Origin: Flavobacteriales bacterium
Lineage (GTDB): Bacteria > Bacteroidota > Bacteroidia > Flavobacteriales_E > Vicingaceae
Assembly (NCBI GenBank): GCA_015075325.1
Contig: JABTUP010000006.1
Coordinates: 1-64,000, forward strand
Reading direction: 5' to 3'
Length of the DNA stretch: 64,000 nt
The notes under the pieces are model-generated. The model saw only the letters and a list, made by a program, of their open reading frames with translations, did not search any database and was not told where the DNA came from. The translations under genes were made by a program, and so were the position numbers. Below are positions 1 through 6,949 of the stretch, in pieces; positions within the stretch are counted from its first letter, which is position 1, and every line of letters starts with the position of its first letter.

Positions 1-295
1 GCGTAATCCAAAAAATGAAAATGAAATAAGCTATGATGATGTAAACGAATATGTTATCAGAAACCATCAAATTATTGTAAACACTACGCCAATTGGAACT
101 TTTCCGAATGTTGATGAAAAACCTATTATCAATTACAATGAATTAACACCAAAACACTTACTCTACGACTTGGTTTATAACCCATCAGAAACAGTTTTTT
201 TAAAAGAAGGAAAACAACGTGGAACTATGGTGCTAAACGGATTTCAAATGCTTCAACTTCAAGCTGATAAAGCTTGGGAGATTTGGAATAAGTAA
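1..295 (+). CDS. aroE: Shikimate dehydrogenase, 3' part only
   Basis: This is the C-terminal 97 residues of shikimate dehydrogenase, which reduces 3-dehydroshikimate with NADPH in aromatic amino acid synthesis. The open frame enters from the left edge, with its first full codon at base 2. Family hallmarks seen are NTTPIGTFP, LYDLVYNP and the closing MVLNGFQMLQLQADKAWEIW, the usual C-terminal helix of AroE. The gene stops at TAA 293-295. The N-terminal substrate-binding domain is outside the window. It converges on the minus-strand hisF-like gene with about 55 bases between them. Confidence 0.93.
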   Translation, partial: RNPKNENEISYDDVNEYVIRNHQIIVNTTPIGTFPNVDEKPIINYNELTPKHLLYDLVYNPSETVFLKEGKQRGTMVLNGFQMLQLQADKAWEIWNK

Positions 296-350
296 ACCTA
301 TTATTTCTTTATTTTAAATTCTTAACTATAATTCAACAACTGGTATTTTT

Positions 351-1118
351 TCAAATCAATTGATAAATCTTACTCACCAAATCTTCTTGTTTAGGGTAAT
401 TGATTAAAATACCACGGGTTGCTCCTGTATAAACAAACATGCTTCCGGCTGCTGCTGCTGAAGCGCCGTTTTGAATTGCTAGTAAAAAACTTTCTATAGC
501 ACATGCTCCTCCACAAGCAACAATTGGAGCATTTACATGTGACGAAATTTTATTAATTAAAGCTAAATCATATCCAGTATAAGTTCCGTCTTTATCAATA
601 GAATTAATAAAAAACTCTCCTACCCCTGCTTGTTCGAGTTGTTTAACAAAATCCAACAATGGTATATCAACTTTTGTTGTTCCTGAAATTTTATACGCTT
701 GATTTTTCCCAAACAAGTTTTTTTTCACATCTATTGATGCAACAATACTCTGAGAACCAAAAATTTTGGTGGCTTCGGTAACTAAATTCATGTTGGTTTC
801 TAAAACCGAATTGAGTACCACTTTTTCAATACCTAACTTAAATAATTTTTCAATTTGAGCTAATGTGCTTATTCCTCCACCATAAGCAAAAGGCATAAAT
901 GCTTCGCTTGCAATTTCTTCTATTTTAGAGTAGTTGGGTTCACGTTTTTCTTTAGTAGCTGTAATATCTAAAATTACAATTTCATCAACTTCCTTTTCAT
1001 TAAATATTTTTACAGCATTAATTGGGTCGCCAATGTATGTTGGATTTTTAAACCGAATGGTTTTTACCAATTTTTCGTTTTGGAGGGTAAGTACTGGTAT
1101 GATTCGTATTCTTCTCAT
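351..1118 (-). CDS. hisF2: AglZ/HisF2-type acetamidino-sugar modification protein (HisF paralogue)
   Basis: A TIM-barrel protein of 255 residues related to the cyclase subunit of imidazole glycerol phosphate synthase. True HisF begins IIPCLDVxxG with a catalytic Asp; here the strand reads IIPVLTLQNE, so that Asp is absent, while the second conserved acid region (ASIDVKK) and the phosphate-binding GGG and GASAAAAGS loops remain. The run YIGDPINAVKIFNEKEVDE is typical of the paralogues that work with a HisH-like glutaminase to deliver ammonia for amidination of surface sugars. It lies directly after the HisH paralogue, and no other his genes are present, which argues against histidine synthesis. 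The usual third partner, a WbpG-like amidotransferase, is not in the window. Confidence 0.85.
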   Translation of the reverse strand: MRRIRIIPVLTLQNEKLVKTIRFKNPTYIGDPINAVKIFNEKEVDEIVILDITATKEKREPNYSKIEEIASEAFMPFAYGGGISTLAQIEKLFKLGIEKVVLNSVLETNMNLVTEATKIFGSQSIVASIDVKKNLFGKNQAYKISGTTKVDIPLLDFVKQLEQAGVGEFFINSIDKDGTYTGYDLALINKISSHVNAPIVACGGACAIESFLLAIQNGASAAAAGSMFVYTGATRGILINYPKQEDLVSKIYQLI

Positions 1119-1130
1119 TATTATAGTTTC

Positions 1131-1187
1131 CCACAGATGACGCTGATTATCGCTAATTATTTTTAGTTTTTATTTTTTCAACTGTGG
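1131..1187. repeat. Degenerate interspersed repeat between hisH2 and hisF2
   Basis: The 72-base gap starts with ccacagatgacgctgattat and ends with aactgtggct, so CCACAG at 1131-1136 and CTGTGG at 1182-1187 form inverted ends. This resembles the decayed ccacagatt...ctgtgg intergenic scraps seen in many Bacteroidota genomes. A similar pair lies at 40942-41026. It has no coding content. Confidence 0.4.
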
Positions 1188-1190
1188 CTA

Positions 1191-1805
1191 CTAAATTTTT
1201 ACAAAATTATCCAACAACTTCATACCAAACTTGTGGCTTTTTTCGGGATGAAACTGTACTCCAAAAATATTATCTTTCTCTACTGCTGATGTAAATTCAT
1301 AACCATAATTGGTATTAGTTAACACATCATTTTCATCATTACACTTCATGTGGTAAGAATGTACAAAATAAAATCGCGATTTGTTATTTAGCCCTTCTAA
1401 TAATTTGGACGACTTCTTAATTTCAATTTCGTTCCAACTCATGTGCGGAATTTTATAGTTTTCGGGCATTTTTACACTGTCAAACTTCACTACATCCATG
1501 TTTATCCATCCCAATCCTTTTTCTACTCCTTCTTCACTTCTATTACCTAATAATTGAGCTCCCAAACAAATTCCCAGCAACGGAACTTTATCTTTTAATA
1601 CTTTTTTATTCAATACTTCAATCAAACCCGATTGTTTTAGGTTTCTCATTCCAAAATCAAAATGACCAACTCCAGGTAAAATTATTTTCTCCGCTTGTTC
1701 AATTTCATCCACATTTGAACTAATGCACGTTTTAGCACCAATCCTTTTCAACATGTTCTGAATGGATTTTATATTTCCTGCATTATAGTTGATGATGGTT
1801 ATCAT
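1191..1805 (-). CDS. hisH: HisH-type glutamine amidotransferase, partner of HisF2
   Basis: A class I glutaminase of 204 residues that would release ammonia from glutamine and channel it to the HisF-like barrel protein encoded just downstream. The triad is visible: the nucleophile Cys in LLGICLGAQLL, and His and Glu in VQFHPEKSH. The oxyanion strand LPGVGHFDFGM and the N-terminal INYNAGNIKS are standard for HisH. The length matches the family. In this context it most likely serves sugar acetamidino formation, not histidine synthesis. A TAnnTTTG promoter element sits just upstream (1811-1818), after the terminator of the preceding gene, so the pair is probably transcribed separately from the surface-protein genes. 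Confidence 0.88.
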   Translation of the reverse strand: MITIINYNAGNIKSIQNMLKRIGAKTCISSNVDEIEQAEKIILPGVGHFDFGMRNLKQSGLIEVLNKKVLKDKVPLLGICLGAQLLGNRSEEGVEKGLGWINMDVVKFDSVKMPENYKIPHMSWNEIEIKKSSKLLEGLNNKSRFYFVHSYHMKCNDENDVLTNTNYGYEFTSAVEKDNIFGVQFHPEKSHKFGMKLLDNFVKI

Positions 1806-1810
1806 AAAAA

Positions 1811-1818
1811 CAAAAGTA
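1811..1818 (-). promoter_or_regulatory. Bacteroidota -7 element for hisH2-hisF2
   Basis: On the minus strand the sequence reads TACTTTTG, a full match to TAnnTTTG, five bases before the hisH2 start codon. Nineteen bases upstream the -33 position reads TTC in place of TTG. It sits between the terminator at 1829-1855 and the gene. The very short leader implies an almost leaderless transcript. Confidence 0.5.
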
Positions 1819-1828
1819 AAGTAAAAAA

Positions 1829-1855
1829 GAAAAGCCTGAATTATTCAGGCTTTTC
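1829..1855 (-). terminator. Intrinsic terminator whose loop is the stop codon of the small sorted protein
   Basis: A perfect 12-base-pair stem (gaaaagcctgaa / ttcaggcttttc) closes a 3-base loop at 1841-1843. On the minus strand that loop is TAA, the stop codon of the 82-residue protein gene. A T-tract follows on the minus strand and another on the plus strand, so it could also terminate transcription from the aroE side. Confidence 0.85.
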
Positions 1856-2089
1856 TTTTTTTGACATATCATAAACTTTTTTACCACCGTATGCAGCTCC
1901 TGCTAAAAGCAAGAAACTTAATCCACCATCAATTGGAATACAAGTTGATGGAGGCCAGCAACCACCAGGAGGACCACCGCCTCCACCAGGAGGACCAGGA
2001 GGACCTGCAGCTAATAAGTCGATGTTAAATGCTACTACTACAAAGAATAATAACGCTATTGGCTTAATGTATTTTTCTACTTTTTTCAT
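1841..2089 (-). CDS. Small Gly/Pro-rich exported protein with PIDGG plus TM plus Lys tail (PID-CTERM-like)
   Basis: This 82-residue protein has an N-terminal signal or membrane segment (residues about 9-27), a Gly/Pro-rich stretch with two Cys (residues about 29-51), then PIDGG, a hydrophobic segment (SFLLLAGAAYGG) and a basic tail (KKVYDMSKKEK). The order short motif, transmembrane helix, positive tail is that of exosortase sorting signals, and the PIDGG form resembles the small Bacteroidota proteins called PID-CTERM. An exosortase pair lies about 4 kb upstream on the same strand. It has its own strong promoter (2102-2131) inside the end of the preceding gene and its own terminator. Being an exosortase substrate is inference. 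Confidence 0.75.
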   Translation of the reverse strand: MKKVEKYIKPIALLFFVVVAFNIDLLAAGPPGPPGGGGGPPGGCWPPSTCIPIDGGLSFLLLAGAAYGGKKVYDMSKKEKPE

Positions 2090-2101
2090 TCTTAATTATT
2101 G

Positions 2102-2131
2102 CAAATGTAATTTTTTTTTAATTAAGAACAA
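2102..2131 (-). promoter_or_regulatory. Consensus Bacteroidota promoter for the small sorted protein
   Basis: On the minus strand, TTG (2131-2129), a spacer of exactly 19 bases, then TACATTTG (2109-2102) match the Bacteroidota consensus TTG-N19-TAnnTTTG. Transcription would start a few bases before the ATG at 2089. The -33 part overlaps the last codons of the upstream surface-protein gene, so the small gene can be expressed independently. Confidence 0.7.
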
Positions 2132-5100
2132 TTTTTTTCGTTTTTGAATTATTTAATCCTTCAATCTTTAACATATATACACCAGATGAAACATTAAGTT
2201 TTATTTCCTCTATGTGATTTGATGCAATTTGTTTTGATGAAGAATAAACAGTTTGCCCAAGTGAGTTAAGTACTTCAAAAGATACAACACCGCTATAATT
2301 GTTATTCATAAACAGATTTAAATTATTCTCTTTAACAATTACGTTTACTTCATCAAAAAGGTTGGCTAACTGAATATTATTTTTTGAAACTTTAATAAAT
2401 ACTTCCGAATTAACATCACAACTTAAAGATGAAGCTTTTAAATTAACTTTATAAACACCTTCATTAAAATACTTATGTTTTGGTGACTCAAGTGTTGAAA
2501 AAGTATAATCGCCAAATTCCCACATGTAATTATTTGCACCAGTAACAATTGATTCAAAATATATTTCATCATCTGTTTTTACAAATAACGTATCATTTTG
2601 AGTCGATTCAATGGATGAACCGAAATCTAAACCACCATAAGAAGCTGTAAATGAAGCCATAATTTCTTCAGGATTATATATTTCAATTTTTTGTCTTGAA
2701 TTATGTGATTCTACAAAATAGATTCCAGCTATCAATCCAGAAAGTTTACTATAATCTGTATTTTTTTCCTCTTTGATTAAATCTCCGTTAATATTTTTCC
2801 ATACAAAAGTTGTTAAGCTTCCATCTGTTGTTTTAGCTTCTGCGAAGCCATCATTTTTTCCATTGCATGAAACAGATTTATAACTTACTTCAAGCGGAGT
2901 TGAAATGTGTAAGAAAAATCTAGGTTCGTTAATATCATCATTCATTGAAAATTCAATTTCTGAATCTTTATTAATTGTTGTAAAAGAATTCAATAATTTA
3001 TCTTCAAGTACAATTAGTTTATTTTGCTCTAGTACAGAAGAAACATTACTAAGATTTAATGTGAACTCTTTTTTTTCTCCTGAAGATATTGAGTAATAAA
3101 TTTTAATTGGAACAACAATATTTGATTTACTATTTAAAATATTTTTTAATAGTTTTTTACCGTTCACTATTGTTGCAATGTTTGGTAAATACAAATTTGA
3201 TTGTGGTAACTTATAATTATCAATAAGCATGTCTTTATCATTAGTTGCTTCATCACTAAACCCAACATAACAATAATCGGTATAATTAGTAGTTTTTTCT
3301 GTTAGAGCAAAAGTTATAACTGGTTCTGAAAATACCTGTTGATTTGACATTCGATTATTGTAATTATCAGTTAATGTGGCTGCTACATCGCCTACTTCAA
3401 ATTGAACTCTACCACCTGCCCCTGGATTATAATGTACCCAAAAAGCTTCACCTGGAGCTAAAATGAAATTATTATCTATTACTGCAGATGAGCCATCTGC
3501 TTTTTTGTATTGAGCTTCATCAAACAGACCTGATTTTGTAATTTTACTCCAAGAAACTGGCGCTGCAAATGGGTTCGCAATCAAACTCCAACCATCTTCT
3601 TCAATATTTCCTATTTTATTTTGATACAAACAAACAATTGAATAAAATCCTAACCCTAGATTACCAGTAATATCAATTGTTCTGGCACCAGTTGCATACG
3701 AATCATTTCCAACGTATGCCTGCCAACCTCTTGTAAGAGGTATCACATCGGTTGAATTTGAAGGCACAACATACCCATCATAATAACTTGTAACATTATT
3801 GTTTTGATTATAATAATAAACTGAAGGAGATCCGCCTAACCATTCTGAGCCTTGAAACCCTTGCATTTCAAATTCTTGATTCCAATCTTCTAATGTTCCA
3901 CCAATAACTGACGGACCCAATAAATACCATGATTCTCCTTCATTTAAATATCGTTGAAGCGTTACTGTACCAGATACAGTACCTACCTCTGGTCTTTTTA
4001 CCCCTGCTGTTCCCGAAGCATTAGATAGCAAAGTTAAACTATTGCCTGTATTTAATGTTCCTGCAATTACATTTAACCACCCTTGAACAGAAATACTACC
4101 TAAATTGCTAACACCTGAAGTATTATTGATAGTTAAATGATGAAATTGAGTTGTTCCATTTAAGTTTTGAGCGGTTGATCCTTTGAACAACAAAGTACTT
4201 GTACCTGCAACAAAAGTATTGTTATTATTAAAATCTTCAGAAACTTCAAGTGTTTCTGAACCAGCAATAGTTAACGACCCATTAATTGTAAGTGAAGCGA
4301 CATAAGCATTTTGACCACTAATAACTACAGTATGACCATTTAAAATATTCACATCTGTTAAAATAGAAGGTATGCAACCACAACTCCAGGTTGTTTCAGT
4401 ATGCCAATCGTTAGTTACACCTGTACTTAAGATCTCTCCAGTATTGTTAGCTAAAGTAAAATAAGCATCATCTGTCATCACTACATTTGAAAATGTTACT
4501 GTTCCAGAATTATAAACACCAACATATTCGGTAGCTCCATTAGCAAAAACACCATCTGCATCAACAAATAACACATAATTGTTTTGTCCTCCTAAGGAAT
4601 AAGTTGAAACATCAAATGCAACAGTAATTGTTCCAGGAACACCTGTTACGTCAGCTTGCCAAACTTGATTGTATCTACTGTAATTGGAAGGAACATCTAC
4701 AATATTTAAAGAATAGCCTGCATTGTTATGACCTGCAAAAATATATTCTCCATCATTTAATGAAGCAATACTTAGACTTAAATTACTTGTACCTTGAGCA
4801 GACAAATTATTACCATCACTTTCTTGCCCTAAACCAATCACGTCATTACCATATACTGCTTGATGAGCATACATATCATTACTTATGGTTAAATTATACT
4901 TGGCAGCCAAATAGTTTTCTACAATATTTACTTCTGCTGAACTAAGGGCTGAGGAATAAACAATATGTTCAGCCATTAAAACATCAAGGTAATAATTTCC
5001 TGTCCAATTTGCTGCCAAAGTTACTCCTAAATTACCTGATGGAATTGCATTACCACCTACTCCAGAATTATTAATAGATCCATCTAACTTACTAATTAAA

Positions 5101-5672
5101 GAAGTAGAACCATTCCATATCATTGATGTTAAAACAACTGAACCCGAATATGGATTTTTTAATTGATTAGCACCCGAACCATCAGCATTTCTAGTCGAAA
5201 AATTAAGTATAGAATTTGAAGGTGAATAATACATTCCATTTATAGTATAACTAGCAGTACCTGCACCTGATGTATAAGCATTCATAGAAACAACCCCAGT
5301 GTTAGTGGCGGCTGAATTGAACACCGAAAAAGTTGTAATTGTATTGGTATTTAAAGCAGCTATAGAACCTGTTCTTAATCTATCGTTAACTCCATCAAAT
5401 TTTATAGCTGGTTTACCGTTTATTTGATTGGTTTTAAATAAAGGTCGTTCAACTGTACCTGATGAAGCATGATTGTTATTACCAGAAACATCAGTCCATG
5501 GAGAAACTGTTGCATTATTAGATAAAGTTAATCTGCTTGCATCTAGCCACAATTCATTAGAACCTGATGCTGAAACACCACCAGGAGATTGAGCAAAATA
5601 TCCGTTGCTTGTTAGTAATATCAAAGCAAAAGCAATAATTGATTTGCTTGTAAAGATGGAATTTTTTATCAT
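2118..5672 (-). CDS. Large secreted LamG/PKD surface protein with T9SS type A sorting domain
   Basis: A cell-surface protein of about 1,184 residues. From MIKNSIFTSK the N-terminus is a clean signal peptide, so I chose ATG 5672; the open frame also allows ATG 5702 and TTG 5705. Next come a concanavalin/LamG-like domain (ELWLDASRL, GKPAIKFDGVNDRL), a segment common in T9SS proteins (YGNDVIGLGQESDG), a beta-rich region, a PKD-like domain (YMWEFGDYTFSTLESPKHKY) and a C-terminal T9SS sorting domain (VLNSLGQTVYSSS ... GVYMLKIEG). It would cross the outer membrane by T9SS and be anchored or released there. It sits between the exosortase pair and the small PIDGG protein on the same strand. Binding specificity is unknown. 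Confidence 0.88.
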   Translation of the reverse strand: MIKNSIFTSKSIIAFALILLTSNGYFAQSPGGVSASGSNELWLDASRLTLSNNATVSPWTDVSGNNNHASSGTVERPLFKTNQINGKPAIKFDGVNDRLRTGSIAALNTNTITTFSVFNSAATNTGVVSMNAYTSGAGTASYTINGMYYSPSNSILNFSTRNADGSGANQLKNPYSGSVVLTSMIWNGSTSLISKLDGSINNSGVGGNAIPSGNLGVTLAANWTGNYYLDVLMAEHIVYSSALSSAEVNIVENYLAAKYNLTISNDMYAHQAVYGNDVIGLGQESDGNNLSAQGTSNLSLSIASLNDGEYIFAGHNNAGYSLNIVDVPSNYSRYNQVWQADVTGVPGTITVAFDVSTYSLGGQNNYVLFVDADGVFANGATEYVGVYNSGTVTFSNVVMTDDAYFTLANNTGEILSTGVTNDWHTETTWSCGCIPSILTDVNILNGHTVVISGQNAYVASLTINGSLTIAGSETLEVSEDFNNNNTFVAGTSTLLFKGSTAQNLNGTTQFHHLTINNTSGVSNLGSISVQGWLNVIAGTLNTGNSLTLLSNASGTAGVKRPEVGTVSGTVTLQRYLNEGESWYLLGPSVIGGTLEDWNQEFEMQGFQGSEWLGGSPSVYYYNQNNNVTSYYDGYVVPSNSTDVIPLTRGWQAYVGNDSYATGARTIDITGNLGLGFYSIVCLYQNKIGNIEEDGWSLIANPFAAPVSWSKITKSGLFDEAQYKKADGSSAVIDNNFILAPGEAFWVHYNPGAGGRVQFEVGDVAATLTDNYNNRMSNQQVFSEPVITFALTEKTTNYTDYCYVGFSDEATNDKDMLIDNYKLPQSNLYLPNIATIVNGKKLLKNILNSKSNIVVPIKIYYSISSGEKKEFTLNLSNVSSVLEQNKLIVLEDKLLNSFTTINKDSEIEFSMNDDINEPRFFLHISTPLEVSYKSVSCNGKNDGFAEAKTTDGSLTTFVWKNINGDLIKEEKNTDYSKLSGLIAGIYFVESHNSRQKIEIYNPEEIMASFTASYGGLDFGSSIESTQNDTLFVKTDDEIYFESIVTGANNYMWEFGDYTFSTLESPKHKYFNEGVYKVNLKASSLSCDVNSEVFIKVSKNNIQLANLFDEVNVIVKENNLNLFMNNNYSGVVSFEVLNSLGQTVYSSSKQIASNHIEEIKLNVSSGVYMLKIEGLNNSKTKKIVLN

Positions 5673-5765
5673 AATTCTAATTTTAAGTTTTTTCAATATC
5701 ATCAATAAACAATATTACGATTTGTTCTTTAAAAAAGTTGCTTTTCATTTATCCATTATTTTATT

Positions 5766-6254
5766 TTAGTCATTATCCCTTACTAAGTTTAAGTATAAAT
5801 ACATAACAAAAAACAAAAACAATGGTAAAGGAGAGCTTAAAAAACCTACCATTTTTCGTAAAACAACATAATAATGGTTAAATAATCCTAGCAGCCATAA
5901 TATAAAAGTTATAACGCTAGATACAATAAAAAGTAACAATATTATTTTTATAGTAGTTGAAGTATAGTTCGTTTGGTTAAACCACCATTTTACAACCAAC
6001 ACCGTTAACGATGAAATTAGTAAAATAAACCCTATGGTTAAAATCCATTTTAACAACACCAATTGAGCTATAGATAAATTAGAAATTAATGGATCTAACA
6101 AATAGAAATAAGCTTTGTTATAACCTGTTTGATTTAAAACTCCATTAATTTCTAAGAAAACATTCTCTCGCAACAAGGTCAATAAAAGCAATATGAATAC
6201 TAACAATACAGCTCCTATCTTTTTAATTGATTTTTTATCTAAATCCAAATACAA
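5766..6254 (-). CDS. Exosortase F system-associated membrane protein
   Basis: A 162-residue inner-membrane protein with about four to five hydrophobic segments and the early motif LRENVFLEING, which I recognise from the small protein that accompanies exosortase F in Flavobacteria. It starts five bases after the exosortase stop codon, so the two are almost certainly co-transcribed and probably work as a complex. It has no recognisable catalytic residues. The downstream gap to the T9SS protein is 93 bases with no clear terminator. Confidence 0.8.
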   Translation of the reverse strand: MYLDLDKKSIKKIGAVLLVFILLLLTLLRENVFLEINGVLNQTGYNKAYFYLLDPLISNLSIAQLVLLKWILTIGFILLISSLTVLVVKWWFNQTNYTSTTIKIILLLFIVSSVITFILWLLGLFNHYYVVLRKMVGFLSSPLPLFLFFVMYLYLNLVRDND

Positions 6255-6259
6255 GAGTT

Positions 6260-6775
6260 TTATTGGTTATTTTCTTTTGAAAGGACAGCAAATTTCTTTA
6301 CCCAAATAATCCAACCAATAAAAACAACTACATACATTAATAAAGTAAATGTGTATTTATGATTAAAATCTAGTGTTTCAGGCATATAATAGGCAATAAT
6401 TGTTAAAGCTATTATTCGAACTATATTTAATACGTGTATTAAAATCAAGCCTAAAGGTATATACCACATTTTGTGTTTCCAATTTCCGTAAAACACCAAG
6501 ACAAAACCTGCAAATAATGCTAAAAGCTCTACTCCGTTACAAGGTGTTCCTATAAATACACCATGACTTCCATCAATACCAATAGTTTGATCGTAAATAA
6601 AAACAGTATAACCAAATAACTGAAGAACCTTGTAAGAAGTATTTACAAGGTTATCAATAATAATTTTATCAAGCCAACCAACCTTCATTAGGTATTGCTC
6701 GTAAATGAGGTACCATAACACATAAAGTGCTATGGCTTTACCAAAAAAAAGAGCTATTTTGTTGTTTAAATTCAA
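6260..6775 (-). CDS. xrtF: Exosortase/archaeosortase-family transpeptidase, XrtF type
   Basis: A 171-residue integral membrane protein of the exosortase fold. The three catalytic residues are visible in order: Cys in GTPCNGVELLALFAGF, Arg in VLNIVRIIAL and His in LDFNHKYTFTLL. Exosortases cleave a C-terminal motif-helix-basic tail from exported proteins and are thought to hand them to a surface anchor. It is much shorter than proteobacterial EpsH but of normal length for the flavobacterial F type. It is divergently placed from the Wzc-like gene across 174 bases, consistent with the known link between exosortases and exopolysaccharide loci. Confidence 0.88.
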   Translation of the reverse strand: MNLNNKIALFFGKAIALYVLWYLIYEQYLMKVGWLDKIIIDNLVNTSYKVLQLFGYTVFIYDQTIGIDGSHGVFIGTPCNGVELLALFAGFVLVFYGNWKHKMWYIPLGLILIHVLNIVRIIALTIIAYYMPETLDFNHKYTFTLLMYVVVFIGWIIWVKKFAVLSKENNQ

Positions 6776-6949
6776 TGATGACTTATTAAATTACAATAAT
6801 TTAAATGAAAAATGAGCTACATAAATAGCTACCTAAATTAAATGTAAAGTTAGTTTTTTTATGCCACAAATTTAGATGAGGTGGTTTCAAAAAAAAAAAT
6901 AGATATTTGCAACAAAATACAATTCTAATATTATACACCATTTATATCA
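6776..6949. promoter_or_regulatory. Divergent control region between xrtF and wzc
   Basis: A 174-base AT-rich gap with two genes pointing outward, so promoters for both must lie here. On the plus side taGATATTTG (about 6900-6909) is one base off TAnnTTTG and lies 40 bases before the wzc ATG. No matching -33 element, operator or terminator was recognised. Confidence 0.35.

Noticed and set aside
351..1805. Reading the HisH/HisF pair as histidine biosynthesis
   Set aside because: The HisF-like protein lacks the first catalytic Asp and no other his gene is nearby; the acetamidino-sugar role fits better.
4628..4945. 105-residue plus-strand frame inside the T9SS protein gene
   Set aside because: It is an antisense shadow with no start context and His/Leu/Tyr-rich composition typical of reverse reading.
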